The position numbers and the translations under genes were made by a program. A stretch of 64,000 bases of DNA from UMGS1883 sp045636425 (GTDB lineage Bacteria > Bacillota > Clostridia > UMGS1883), in NCBI GenBank assembly GCA_045636425.1, contig JAZTXM010000002.1, forward strand, positions 153,325 to 217,324. Reading direction: 5' to 3'. Below are positions 33,515 to 42,683 of this stretch, piece after piece. Numbering within the stretch: the first letter of the stretch is position 1; every line of letters begins with the position of its first letter. The notes under the pieces were generated by a model, which was given only the letters and a program-made list of their open reading frames with translations, made no database searches and was not told where the DNA came from.

Positions 33515-35212
33515 TTACTGAAGTGTATTTTCCAAATCCTTTTCACGGATTGTACTTCTTTTGATTTTACCGTTGAAGGTTTTGGGAAGCTCCGATACAT
33601 ATTCCACAATTCTGGGATATTTGTAGGGAGCTGTATTTGTCTTTACATAGGTCTGCAGCTCTTTTGTAAGCTCGTCGGATGGTTCAAATCCATTTGCCAG
33701 AACGATTGTTGCCTTTACGGCAAAGCCACGAATCGGGTCGGGCACACCTGTTACGGCAACCTCATTAACTGCGGCGTGTTCAAGAAGAACACTCTCAATT
33801 TCAAATGGTCCTATTCTGTAGCCCGATGACTTGATAACATCATCATTTCTTCCTACATAGCGGAAAAGTCCTCTTTCATCGCGATATGCAGTATCGCCTG
33901 TATGATAGAAGCCGTCGTGCATGGCTTTTTTGGTATCTTCCTTGCTGAAATTGTACGTATCAAGAAGTCCGCACGCCTTTCTGTCACGGCTGAGTACACG
34001 GATAGAAATTTCTCCCGTTGTACCACGGGGACAAGACTGATCCTCAGAGTCAAGAATGTGAACGTCAAATCCCGGAACGGGAAGTCCGATTGCACCGGGG
34101 ACAGGCTCTGTCCACGGGTAGATAGTTGCGATACAGAGAGTTGTCTCTGTCTGGCCGAAGCCCTCGTAAATTTTAAGCCCTGTGGCTTCATGCCACTTGT
34201 TATAAATTTCGGGGTTAAGTGCTTCACCTGCTGTACAACAATGAACAAGGGAGGAAAGGTCATATTTTTTAACATCGTTAAGAAGCATCATTCTGTACAT
34301 TGTGGGAGGCACACAGAAAGTTGTAACCTTGTACTTTTCAAGTACGCCAAGAATATCCGCACCGTCAAACTTGTCAAAGTCATAAACAAGCACAGCCGAT
34401 TCACCAAACCACTGACCGTAGATTTTACCCCATAAGGATTTGAGCCAGCCTGTATCAGAAATGGTAAAGTGAAGACCGCCATCAACAACTCTGTGCCAGA
34501 AAACACCAGTCATAATATGACCGAGGGGATATTTGAAGTTATGTGTGATGATTTTGGGGTAGCCCGTTGTACCTGACGAAAACGCCATAAGCATTGTATC
34601 ATTGACATTTGTATCCTCTTCACCGGTAGGTCTTTGCCATTGGTCACTTGCCAACTCAAAGCCCGTTTCAAAGTCAATCCAGCCTTCACCTGCATCCTTG
34701 TGCTTTGTAACAAATTTTAAGATAGGATGATCATACCCCTCCTGCATTTCATCGAAATACTCGGTAGCCTTACCGTCACCTGTGATAACTGCCGCCTTTA
34801 CATTTCCCGCATTACAACGGTAAACATAGTCCTTACCCTTAAGCATATCTGTTGCCTGGACAACGATAGCACCAATCTTGTGAAGGCCAAGAATACAGAA
34901 CCAGAAGTAGTAGCTTCTCTTAAGGGTAAGCATTACTGTGTCACCCTTTTTGATTCCCATATACTTAAAATAGTTTGCCGCTTTGTTTGATGCAAGCATC
35001 ATATCACGGAAAGTAAATCTCTTTTCCTCGCTTTTGTCTGCTGACAGCCATATCATTGCAAGCTTGTCGGGTTTTTCTGTACCAAGCACATCTATTACAT
35101 CATACGCAAAGTTAAAATCATCACGATATTTAAGTGTATAGTTTGCCTGTGCATCCTTGAGAGATAAGAAATCGTCTCTTGATGCACCGACGAATTTTTC
35201 ATATATTGCCAT
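33515..35212 (-). CDS. Acyl-CoA synthetase (AMP-forming), acetyl/medium-chain type
   Basis: 565 residues from the ATG at 35212 (MAIYEKFVGASRDDF), which follows GGAGGAG; a longer frame start would include that site. ANL motifs: FSSGTTGYPKIITHNF at about 225, GFGQTETTL, the hinge GRNDDVIKSSGYRIGPFEIE and the C-terminal lysine in PKTFNGKIKRSTIRE. It resembles enzymes that activate short branched, aryl or medium-chain acids. As the last gene of the VOR/ilvE operon it probably provides branched acyl-CoA from free acid, or releases the acid with ATP formation in the reverse direction. Confidence 0.9.
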   Translation of the reverse strand: MAIYEKFVGASRDDFLSLKDAQANYTLKYRDDFNFAYDVIDVLGTEKPDKLAMIWLSADKSEEKRFTFRDMMLASNKAANYFKYMGIKKGDTVMLTLKRSYYFWFCILGLHKIGAIVVQATDMLKGKDYVYRCNAGNVKAAVITGDGKATEYFDEMQEGYDHPILKFVTKHKDAGEGWIDFETGFELASDQWQRPTGEEDTNVNDTMLMAFSSGTTGYPKIITHNFKYPLGHIMTGVFWHRVVDGGLHFTISDTGWLKSLWGKIYGQWFGESAVLVYDFDKFDGADILGVLEKYKVTTFCVPPTMYRMMLLNDVKKYDLSSLVHCCTAGEALNPEIYNKWHEATGLKIYEGFGQTETTLCIATIYPWTEPVPGAIGLPVPGFDVHILDSEDQSCPRGTTGEISIRVLSRDRKACGLLDTYNFSKEDTKKAMHDGFYHTGDTAYRDERGLFRYVGRNDDVIKSSGYRIGPFEIESVLLEHAAVNEVAVTGVPDPIRGFAVKATIVLANGFEPSDELTKELQTYVKTNTAPYKYPRIVEYVSELPKTFNGKIKRSTIREKDLENTLQ

Positions 35213-35246
35213 ACCGGCAACTCCTCCATTCTTAGTCAATCGTCAA

Positions 35247-35798
35247 TCATTTCATTACTACGGCAATGAACTGTGCAGGCTCATCACCGTCTGCCTGCTC
35301 GGCATGGGGAACGCTTGAATCGAAATACACACTGTCCCCTTCTTCAAGCTCATAGCAAATATCTCCGATATAAAGCTTCATTCTGCCTGAAATCACATAA
35401 TTGAATTCCTGACCTTCATGACCATGAAGTACGGGAGGCGTCTTATCAGGATTAATTGTAACAAGAAACGGTTCTGCCTTTTTATTACGGAAGGTGTAGG
35501 CAAGGTGCTTATAGTCATATTCGTGTTCACGCTTTACGCTGTATCCCTGCCCTTTTTTAACCATGCTACACATTGAAAGCGTCGGCTGATCTCCGCTAAT
35601 CAGGTCAAGAACGTCAACTCCGAGAATTTCTGCCGCGTTATAAATAAAGCTGAAAGAGAAATCCATTTCGCCGTTTTCGTATTTTTTGTAAATTTCTATA
35701 TCTTCCCCTAACTTCGATGCCATTTCTTCGATTGTAATTTCAAAATCCTCACGAAGCGACGCAAGACGCATTCCGATATCTTTAATCTGTGTATTCAT
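35247..35798 (-). CDS. XRE-family regulator with C-terminal cupin domain
   Basis: 183 residues. An N-terminal helix-turn-helix (about 10-65: LREDFEITIEEMASKLGEDIEIYKKYENGE) and a cupin sensor domain (about 105-183) with HGHEGQEFNYVISGRMKL and a VPHAEQ motif. HTH-cupin proteins sense small ligands and often regulate their own operon. It lies between vorC and the acyl-CoA synthetase gene, so organic acids, acyl-CoAs or amino acids are likely ligands. AGGAGG precedes the ATG. Confidence 0.92.
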   Translation of the reverse strand: MNTQIKDIGMRLASLREDFEITIEEMASKLGEDIEIYKKYENGEMDFSFSFIYNAAEILGVDVLDLISGDQPTLSMCSMVKKGQGYSVKREHEYDYKHLAYTFRNKKAEPFLVTINPDKTPPVLHGHEGQEFNYVISGRMKLYIGDICYELEEGDSVYFDSSVPHAEQADGDEPAQFIAVVMK

Positions 35799-35833
35799 AG
35801 CTATACCTCCTATAAAAAACTAAGGTTTTTTAC

Positions 35834-35855
35834 GGGCGGGCATGGAAACCCGCCC
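35834..35855. repeat. REP-like GC-rich palindrome inside the operon
   Basis: GGGCGGG-catggaaa-CCCGCCC lies in the gap between vorC and the XRE-cupin gene. It is far more GC-rich than its surroundings. Palindromes with a GGGCGGG stem occur as dispersed repeats in many Clostridia genomes; within a transcript it would form a very stable hairpin. Confidence 0.6.
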
Positions 35856-35867
35856 CTACATAATCAA

Positions 35868-36404
35868 TTACGCGTTATACTCAAAACCTAATTTTACTGC
35901 CTTCATATTAAGGTCGAACATATTCTGCTTAGTAGCGGGAACAACCTTCTGCATTGCCTTTTCAATGTTTTCCTCGGGAACAATACCGCTCTTTGCAATC
36001 ATATGTCCAATCATAATCATATTTGCAAGACCTGTAAGTCCTTCATCGGAAGCCATCTTTGTGGCAGGGATATAATAGGTTTCCACATCGCTACGCTCTA
36101 CCTTTCTGTCGATAAGAGAGCTGTCGATGAAAATCTGTCCGCCCTTCTTTGTTTCATTCTCATACTTATCAAGAGAAGGAAGATTCATCGCAATCAAAAT
36201 GTCGGGATTTGATACAATGGGAGAACCTACTGCGCTGTCGCTGATGATGATACTACAGTTAGCTGTACCTCCACGCATTTCGGGACCGTAAGAGGGAAGC
36301 CAGCTTACCTCCTTACCGTCGATAAGACCTTCGTATGCAAGAAATTTTCCTGAAAAGAGAATTCCCTGTCCGCCAAAACCGGCAATCAATATTTCCTTAT
36401 TCAT
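35868..36404 (-). CDS. vorC: 2-oxoacid:ferredoxin oxidoreductase, gamma subunit
   Basis: 178 residues with the gamma-domain start ILIAGFGGQGILFSGKFLAY and PSYGPEMRGGTANCSIIIS, the latter conserved in VOR and KOR gamma subunits. It completes a four-subunit enzyme with vorD, vorB and vorA, two nucleotides after vorA. The gamma domain contributes to CoA handling and dimer contacts. Confidence 0.9.
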   Translation of the reverse strand: MNKEILIAGFGGQGILFSGKFLAYEGLIDGKEVSWLPSYGPEMRGGTANCSIIISDSAVGSPIVSNPDILIAMNLPSLDKYENETKKGGQIFIDSSLIDRKVERSDVETYYIPATKMASDEGLTGLANMIMIGHMIAKSGIVPEENIEKAMQKVVPATKQNMFDLNMKAVKLGFEYNA

Positions 36405-36406
36405 AA

Positions 36407-37153
36407 TTATTTCTCCTCCGCATACTTATCTTTATATACTCCCAACGGATAGTAAGGAATCATATTTTCTTCAAGCCAGCCGATAGCCTTATCAGGAGCA
36501 AGACCCCAGTTTGTGGGGCAGGTAGAAAGTACTTCTACCAGAGAGAATCCCTTGCCGTCAATCTGATTCTGGAAAGCTTTCTTAATAGCTGCCTTTGCTT
36601 TCTTAACGTTTGCAACATTATTAACTGCAACTCTTTCAAGGTATGTAGCACCGTCTACCTGAGAAAGCATCTCGCAAACCTTTACGGGCAAGCCTGCCTG
36701 AGATGTATCACGACCGTAGGGAGAAGTCTGTGTCTTCTGACCGGGAAGTGTTGTGGGAGCCATCTGACCGCCTGTCATACCATAGATTGCATTGTTAACG
36801 AAAATTACAGTGATGTTTTCACCGCGTGCAGCAGAGTGAACAGTTTCAGCAGTACCGATAGCTGCAAGGTCACCGTCACCCTGGTAAGTAAATACGATGT
36901 TGTTTTTGTCACTTCTCTTAACGCCTGTTGCAACAGCCGGAGCACGACCATGTGCCGCCTGAACCATATCGCAGTTAAAGTAATTGTATGTGAATACGCT
37001 ACATCCTACAGAAGCAACGCCGATTGTTCTGCCTGTAACACCAAGCTCGTCAAGGGCTTCCGCCACAAGACGGTGAATGATACCGTGTGTACAACCGGGG
37101 CAATAATGGAGTGTGTTTTCTGTAAGTGCATTGGGTTTATCAAATACTACCAT
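36407..37153 (-). CDS. vorA: 2-oxoacid:ferredoxin oxidoreductase, TPP-binding beta subunit
   Basis: 248 residues. YCPGCTHGIIHRL is the start of the TPP-binding fold, and the TPP/Mg motif is GDGDLAAIGTAE with FVNNAIYGMTGGQMAPTT. It carries the catalytic cofactor for decarboxylation or carboxylation of branched-chain 2-oxoacids. The substrate is inferred from the operon partners ilvE and the LeuA-like gene; 2-oxoglutarate (KOR) is an alternative. Its start shares a base with the end of vorB. Confidence 0.9.
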   Translation of the reverse strand: MVVFDKPNALTENTLHYCPGCTHGIIHRLVAEALDELGVTGRTIGVASVGCSVFTYNYFNCDMVQAAHGRAPAVATGVKRSDKNNIVFTYQGDGDLAAIGTAETVHSAARGENITVIFVNNAIYGMTGGQMAPTTLPGQKTQTSPYGRDTSQAGLPVKVCEMLSQVDGATYLERVAVNNVANVKKAKAAIKKAFQNQIDGKGFSLVEVLSTCPTNWGLAPDKAIGWLEENMIPYYPLGVYKDKYAEEK

Positions 37154-38217
37154 TAGTTTTTACCTCCGTTCGCCTCGTAAATTTTACTTAAGACATCCTC
37201 TGTTGTGGTAATCATACCGCCTGTACGGTTGCAAAGGAGAACTTCCTTCTTGCAACGGATAGCAAGTTCGATATCCTCAATCATCTGTCCCATAGAAAGC
37301 TCTACGCTGATGAATTTGTTAACCTTGTCAGCCGCAGCATTAAGCACCTTCTTGGGGAACGGCCAAAGCGTGATAGGACGAATCATACCAACCTTGATAC
37401 CTTCTTTTCTTGCAATGTCGATTGCATTCTTTGATACACGGGATGCAACTCCGAATGCCACAATACAGATTTCTGCGTCGTCCATAAGGTATTCTTCGTA
37501 CATTGCTTCCTCTTCCTCAACCTTCTTATAACGCTCAAAACGTTCGAAGTTAAGTCTTTCAAGCTCCTCGGGCTGGATGTAGAGAGAGTTTACGATGTTG
37601 GGCTTTCTCTCACCCTTTGTACCTGTAAGTGCCCAGGACTTGTCGTATTCGTTGACTACACCCTTTTCAAGACTTACGGGTTCCATCATCTGACCCATTG
37701 TACCGTCGGAAAGAATCATTGCAGGCATTCTGTACTTTTCAGCAAGGTCAAATCCCTTGAATACCATATCTACCATTTCCTGAACACTGTTGGGAGCAAG
37801 AACAAGCAGGTGGAAGTCACCGTGAGAGCCACCCTTTGTAGCCTGGAAGTAGTCAGACTGAGAAGGCTGGATACCGCCAAGTCCGGGGCCGCCACGCTGT
37901 ACATTTATGATAAGTGCGGGAAGGTCGCAGCCTGCAAGGTAGCTGATACCCTCACTCTTAAGGCTGATTCCGGGGCTTGAGGAAGATGTCATAACTCTCT
38001 TACCTGTGGAAGCAACACCGATAACCATATTGATAGCCGCGATTTCACTTTCTGCCTGAAGGAAAACGCCGCCCTCTGTCTTGGGCATCTTCTTTGCCAT
38101 ATATGCCGCAACTTCTGTCTGCGGAGTAATAGGATAACCGAAGTAATGCTTACAGCCTGCCATAATAGCCGCTTCTGCCAAAGCTTCGTTACCTTTCATC
38201 AAAACTTTTTCAGCCAT
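37153..38217 (-). CDS. vorB: 2-oxoacid:ferredoxin oxidoreductase, alpha subunit (VorB type)
   Basis: 354 residues with the pyrimidine-domain motifs GCKHYFGYPITPQTE and TSSSSPGISLKSEGISYLAG, the pattern annotated as 3-methyl-2-oxobutanoate dehydrogenase subunit VorB. NVQRGGPGLGGIQPSQSDYF follows. It forms the heterotetramer with vorA, vorC and the ferredoxin-like vorD. Spacing to vorD is 18 nt. Confidence 0.92.
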   Translation of the reverse strand: MAEKVLMKGNEALAEAAIMAGCKHYFGYPITPQTEVAAYMAKKMPKTEGGVFLQAESEIAAINMVIGVASTGKRVMTSSSSPGISLKSEGISYLAGCDLPALIINVQRGGPGLGGIQPSQSDYFQATKGGSHGDFHLLVLAPNSVQEMVDMVFKGFDLAEKYRMPAMILSDGTMGQMMEPVSLEKGVVNEYDKSWALTGTKGERKPNIVNSLYIQPEELERLNFERFERYKKVEEEEAMYEEYLMDDAEICIVAFGVASRVSKNAIDIARKEGIKVGMIRPITLWPFPKKVLNAAADKVNKFISVELSMGQMIEDIELAIRCKKEVLLCNRTGGMITTTEDVLSKIYEANGGKN

Positions 38218-38235
38218 TTATTCTCATTCCTTTCC

Positions 38236-38439
38236 TTATTTCTCTACTGTAATTACACAGTCGGGGCACATTGTTGCACAGAATGCGCAACCGATGCACT
38301 TATCCTGCTCGGTAACTTCTGCGGGATGATAACCGCGCTTGTTAAGGTCATCTGAAAGATGAACAATCTTTTTGGGGCAAGCTGTTACACACAGACCGCA
38401 ACCCTTACACAAATCCTTGTTAAAGGAAACCTTTGCCAT
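38236..38439 (-). CDS. vorD: Ferredoxin-like delta subunit of the 2-oxoacid oxidoreductase
   Basis: 67 residues with two complete 4Fe-4S motifs, CKGCGLCVTACPKK and CIGCAFCATMCPDC. It passes electrons between the catalytic subunits and soluble ferredoxin. It stands directly before vorB, the usual delta-alpha-beta-gamma order. Confidence 0.93.
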   Translation of the reverse strand: MAKVSFNKDLCKGCGLCVTACPKKIVHLSDDLNKRGYHPAEVTEQDKCIGCAFCATMCPDCVITVEK

Positions 38440-38441
38440 AT

Positions 38442-39131
38442 TTATTCATTCCTTTCTGCCCAGCTTTGTTTTACATAAAGCTCAATGGGCATTAAATTTT
38501 CAATTTTATCTGAAAGTTCTTCGTATAAATCCTTTTTTACAGCCGTCATTTTAACGGGTATTCCTGCTTTTTCTGAAACCTCGTTTGCATATGCCACGGA
38601 AGAAAGAACATCCTCCGCCGTGGTTTCATCACCTATATTGGAATCATTTACTATGGCAGTGAATTTCATATGGCAGGCGTTTTCAATTTCTGCCATAATC
38701 TCCAGTGTCATATCAGCATTACGGGTAAGAGGACGATACTTATTGATTACAAACAAAAGCTCGTAATCTCCATCCTCCAAAATAGCATCGCTGTATCTTC
38801 CGAGTGCCAATGCACCGCGGTCGTCACCGCCAACATCTATTACGGCGTGAATTTCTTTATTCTGTAAAACGCCGTAGGTTTCGGCAGGAAGCGCCGGCAC
38901 GTCAACATTACTGTTGGCAAATTCGGAGGAAATAAGCTGTACGCCATTTTCCTCAAGAACTTTCATAGAATCCTTGGTACGGAAATATGGATTAACTATA
39001 TCAAGGTCGGCAATTGAGACCTTATCGCAATGACTTTTCAGCCAAAGAGCATAGTTTACAGCCACATTGGTTTTTCCGCTGCCGTAATGACCGCTGAAAA
39101 TGGTAATACGCTTTATATTTCTACTGTCCAT
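38442..39131 (-). CDS. P-loop ATPase of the MinD/ParA-like group, function unknown
   Basis: 229 residues. A Walker A motif GHYGSGKTNVAVNYA near residue 15, SIADLDIVNPYFRTKD and AVIDVGGDDRGALALG in the positions of the later nucleotide-binding motifs, and VINKYRPLTRN near the middle. It is a soluble ATPase of the SIMIBI class. It starts inside the last codons of ilvE (19-nt overlap) and ends two nucleotides before vorD, so it is tightly built into the operon. A role in assembling or loading iron-sulfur clusters, or in regulating the oxidoreductase, is conceivable; the sequence does not show which. Confidence 0.75.
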   Translation of the reverse strand: MDSRNIKRITIFSGHYGSGKTNVAVNYALWLKSHCDKVSIADLDIVNPYFRTKDSMKVLEENGVQLISSEFANSNVDVPALPAETYGVLQNKEIHAVIDVGGDDRGALALGRYSDAILEDGDYELLFVINKYRPLTRNADMTLEIMAEIENACHMKFTAIVNDSNIGDETTAEDVLSSVAYANEVSEKAGIPVKMTAVKKDLYEELSDKIENLMPIELYVKQSWAERNE

Positions 39132-40180
39132 CCCATGTCATCCTCGCGTTTACCCCACTGAATACCTGTAAGGGTATCATAGAGCTTCTGGCTTACTTCA
39201 CCGATTTCATTATTATTGATAATCATTACATCATCAACGTAACGAAGCTTACCTACGGGAGAAATAACCGCTGCTGTACCTGTACCGAAGCACTCCTCAA
39301 GCTTTCCTGATTTCTGTGCTGCGATAAGCTCTTCTGCACTGATTCTGCGTTCCTCAACCTCGTAACCCATCTTTTTGCAAAGTGCGATTACGCTGTTTCT
39401 TGTAACACCGGGAAGAATACTTCCGTTGAGCATAGGAGTAACTATTTTTCCGTCAATCTTGAAGAAGATGTTCATTGCTCCAACTTCTTCGATATATTTT
39501 CTTTCAACACCGTCAAGCCACAAAACCTGAGAATATCCGTCATCATGTGCCTTTACCTGTGCGATAAGGCTTGCCGCGTAGTTACCGCCTGTCTTAGCAA
39601 AGCCCATACCGCCCTTAACGGCTCTTACATATTCATCTTCAATCCAGATGCCAACAGGAGCAAGACCACTTTCGTAGTACGCACCGCTGGGAGCAAGGAT
39701 GATGATAAACTTATATGTCTTTGAGGGAGCAACGCCTAAGAATTCGTCTGTTGCAATAATGAAAGGACGGATGTAAAGAGATGTGCCGTCTTCTGTGGGA
39801 ATCCAGTCTTCATCAACCTTTACCACTGCCTTTACAGCCTCAACAAAATCCTCTACGGGAAGCTGAGGGATACAAAGACGGTCGTTTGTATCATTAGTTC
39901 TCTTTGCGTTCATGTCGGGGCGGAAAAGTCTTACCTTGCCGTCAACACCCTTATACGCCTTAAGTCCCTCGAACATTTCCTGACCGTAATGGAATACCAT
40001 TGCGGCAGGTGACATTACAAGATTCTGGAAAGGAACTATTCTGGCATCATGCCAGCCCTTTCCCTCTGTGTAGTCCATTACAAACATATGGTCTGTAAAA
40101 ATTTTACCAAAGCCAAGCTTTTGTCCCTTTGCAGGTTTCTCCTTGGGAGTGGTGGTTTTTTCAATCTTGATATTAAGCAT
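39113..40180 (-). CDS. ilvE: Branched-chain amino acid aminotransferase
   Basis: 355 residues, the long BCAT form. VFHYGQEMFEGLKAYKG near residue 65, RPFIIATDEFLGVAPS, and the PLP lysine in GFAKTGGNYAASLIAQ at about residue 195 are intact, and TRNSVIALCKKMGYEVEERRI follows. It transfers the amino group between glutamate and 2-oxoisovalerate, 2-oxoisocaproate or 2-oxo-3-methylvalerate. Next to VOR it supplies or consumes exactly the 2-oxoacids that VOR interconverts with branched acyl-CoA. Confidence 0.96.
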   Translation of the reverse strand: MLNIKIEKTTTPKEKPAKGQKLGFGKIFTDHMFVMDYTEGKGWHDARIVPFQNLVMSPAAMVFHYGQEMFEGLKAYKGVDGKVRLFRPDMNAKRTNDTNDRLCIPQLPVEDFVEAVKAVVKVDEDWIPTEDGTSLYIRPFIIATDEFLGVAPSKTYKFIIILAPSGAYYESGLAPVGIWIEDEYVRAVKGGMGFAKTGGNYAASLIAQVKAHDDGYSQVLWLDGVERKYIEEVGAMNIFFKIDGKIVTPMLNGSILPGVTRNSVIALCKKMGYEVEERRISAEELIAAQKSGKLEECFGTGTAAVISPVGKLRYVDDVMIINNNEIGEVSQKLYDTLTGIQWGKREDDMGWTVEI

Positions 40181-40219
40181 ATCAAAACTTCCTTTCTGAA
40201 TTATATATAAATTTTAATC

Positions 40220-42682
40220 TTAACCCTTTTTAAGTCCGAGCATTTCCACGCTTTCCTCACGCATTTTGTATTTGAGGATTTTGCCGGCGGCATTCATGGG
40301 GAATTCTTTTACAAAAACGAAATATCGGGGAACTTTATGCCGTGCGATTGAGGCATTTCCGTATTCACGCATTTCATTTTCGTCTGCTTCCTCACCCTTG
40401 TGAAGTATAATCCATGCACAACATTCCTCGCCGTAGCGTTCATCAGGAACGCCTACTACCTGAACATCACGCACTTTGGGATTGGTAAGATAGAATTCCT
40501 CGATTTCACGCGGGTAGAGATTTTCACCGCCTCGGATAATCATATCCTTGAGTCTGCCCGTTACCTTAAAGTAGCCGTCGGGGGTTCTCAGGCAGATATC
40601 ACCGGAATGAAGCCATCCGTCCTTGTCAATGGTTTGAGCCGTTGCTTCAGGCATTTTGTAATAGCCCTTCATTATATTAAATCCGCGTGCTACAAATTCA
40701 CCGCTTTCTCCGTCGGGAAGCTCTTCGCCCGTTTCGGGATCAATAATCTTGCACTCAACTCCGGGGAAGGCACTGCCAACCGTTTCAACACGGTGGTCAA
40801 TATCCTCATTAACCTCACCCATTGTACAACCGGGGGAAGCCTCCGTCTGTCCGTAAACGGAAATGATTTCTTTCATATTCATTTCATCTGCGGCTCTTCT
40901 CATAAGGTCTGCCGGACAGTTAGCACCTGCCATGATGCCCGTACGAATATATGAAAAGTCAGTTTTCCCGAAGTCGGGATGATTGAACATTGCAATAAAC
41001 ATTGTGGGTACGCCGTTAAAGCAGGTAATATGCTCATCATTTACGCAGGCAAGAGATGACTTCGGCGAGAAGTACGGCATTGGATAAAGCGTTCCGCCGT
41101 GGGTCATCATAGAGGTCATTGAAAGCACCATGCCGAAGCAATGGAACATCGGCACCTGAATCATCATTCGGTCTGCCGTGGAAAGATCCATTCTGTCACC
41201 GATGGTCTTACCGTTGTTTACGATATTTCTGTGAGTGAGCATTACGCCCTTGGGGAAGCCTGTGGTTCCCGATGTGTACTGCATATTGCATACATCGTCG
41301 GGTTTAACAAGAGATGCACGACGTCTTACTTCCTCATGAGGAATCAGGTGGCTTCTCTGGAGCATCTGTTCCCAAGTGAGGCAGCCGTCCATAGAAAAGC
41401 CTACCGTTACAATGTTACGGAGGAAGGGAAGATTTTTGGAATAAAGAGCGTCTCCCGGAGTCATCCTCTTAAGCTCGGGGCAAAGCTCCTCGATTATTTC
41501 CTTATAATTAATATCCTTACAATCCTCAATCATAACAAGTGTATGGGTATCTGACTGCTTCAGAAGATATTCAATTTCGTGAATTTTATATGCAGTGTTT
41601 ACCGTTACCAGTACCGCACCAATTTTTGTGGTTGCCCAGAAAGTAATAAACCATGCAGGAACGTTGGTTGCCCACACGGCAACGTGGTCTCCTGCTTTTA
41701 CCCCCAGAGAAATAAGTGCTGCTGCACACTCGTCAACATCGCGACGGAACTGTGCATAGGTTCTTGTATAATCAAGGGTGGTGTACTTAAATGCATACTG
41801 GTCGGGGTATTTCTCTGCCATCGTGTCAAGCACGTCGGAGAAGGTAGCATCAATTACATCATACTTTTTCCATACAAATGTACCTGTTTTGCTGCGGTTA
41901 TAATATGCCTTGTCAAATTCCGTCTTTTCTCTTGAAAGACTTCCTATATAGTTAGCAAAGTGAGTAAGTACTATATCGGCATCATTCACTTCCTCATTCC
42001 ACGCTACACAGATATATCCCTCGTAATTAAGAGAAGAAAGAGCGTTTATAAAGTTTGTAACAGGAAGCTCGCCCTCGCCGATGAGAACTGTTTTCCCGTC
42101 CTTCATATCACCCATTCTTGCATATTTTATATATGCACCGAGGCTCTTAATAGTGGTTTCTGCACTCTCCCCTGCTTTAAAGTAGGTTTCACGCATATTC
42201 CATGATGCACCGATAACTGCCGAAGAAAAGAAATTTATTATATCAATTACGTTCTCCGTTTCGGCAAGGTAGCCTGCGGTTTCAAAAAGAATCTGAACAT
42301 CTGCTTCCTCGGCACGCTTAATCGCCTTTGCGAGCTTTTCGGAAAGCACTTCATTTGAGGTCTTTACCTCGTTACGCAAAATGACCCTTTCTATTCCTGC
42401 ATTACGTGCCATATCCACGTATTTTACTATTTCGTCACCATTTGCTTCTTCGCTTTCAATACTGTAGGGATATACAAGAGCAGATACAGCTAAGCTTCTG
42501 TTCACAAGCTTACGCTTGGAATCGGGGGTACGGTCAGGTCTTAAAATACTGTCGTGATGATGCTTTCTTTCTTTAAGTGCATCATATATTTCAAAGCCTG
42601 CATAGCCGTAATCATACGCAAACTTACATGTATCAAGGAAGGAAGCACGGGCAACATGCTTGGTCGAAAATGTGATTTTCAT
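40220..42682 (-). CDS. Fusion of sugar-phosphate-isomerase-like TIM barrel and AMP-dependent acyl-CoA ligase
   Basis: 820 residues. Residues 1 to about 260 read like a xylose isomerase/AP endonuclease 2-like TIM barrel (MKITFSTKHVARASFLDTCKFAYDYGYAGFEIYD in outline: FAYDYGYAGFEIYD; ILFETAGYL; YEGYICVAWNEE). From about 275 a complete ANL enzyme follows: AFKYTTLDYTRTYAQF, YTSGTTGFPKGVMLTHRN, YGQTEASPG, SGDICLRTPDGYFKVTGRLKD and the C-terminal catalytic lysine in NAAGKILKYKMRE. The frame is continuous through the junction near SREKTEFDKAYYNRSKTG. The ligase part is expected to activate a carboxylic acid; the role of the barrel is unknown. It lies 1 nt after the LeuA-like gene. Confidence 0.88.
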   Translation of the reverse strand: MKITFSTKHVARASFLDTCKFAYDYGYAGFEIYDALKERKHHHDSILRPDRTPDSKRKLVNRSLAVSALVYPYSIESEEANGDEIVKYVDMARNAGIERVILRNEVKTSNEVLSEKLAKAIKRAEEADVQILFETAGYLAETENVIDIINFFSSAVIGASWNMRETYFKAGESAETTIKSLGAYIKYARMGDMKDGKTVLIGEGELPVTNFINALSSLNYEGYICVAWNEEVNDADIVLTHFANYIGSLSREKTEFDKAYYNRSKTGTFVWKKYDVIDATFSDVLDTMAEKYPDQYAFKYTTLDYTRTYAQFRRDVDECAAALISLGVKAGDHVAVWATNVPAWFITFWATTKIGAVLVTVNTAYKIHEIEYLLKQSDTHTLVMIEDCKDINYKEIIEELCPELKRMTPGDALYSKNLPFLRNIVTVGFSMDGCLTWEQMLQRSHLIPHEEVRRRASLVKPDDVCNMQYTSGTTGFPKGVMLTHRNIVNNGKTIGDRMDLSTADRMMIQVPMFHCFGMVLSMTSMMTHGGTLYPMPYFSPKSSLACVNDEHITCFNGVPTMFIAMFNHPDFGKTDFSYIRTGIMAGANCPADLMRRAADEMNMKEIISVYGQTEASPGCTMGEVNEDIDHRVETVGSAFPGVECKIIDPETGEELPDGESGEFVARGFNIMKGYYKMPEATAQTIDKDGWLHSGDICLRTPDGYFKVTGRLKDMIIRGGENLYPREIEEFYLTNPKVRDVQVVGVPDERYGEECCAWIILHKGEEADENEMREYGNASIARHKVPRYFVFVKEFPMNAAGKILKYKMREESVEMLGLKKG

Positions 42683-42683
42683 T

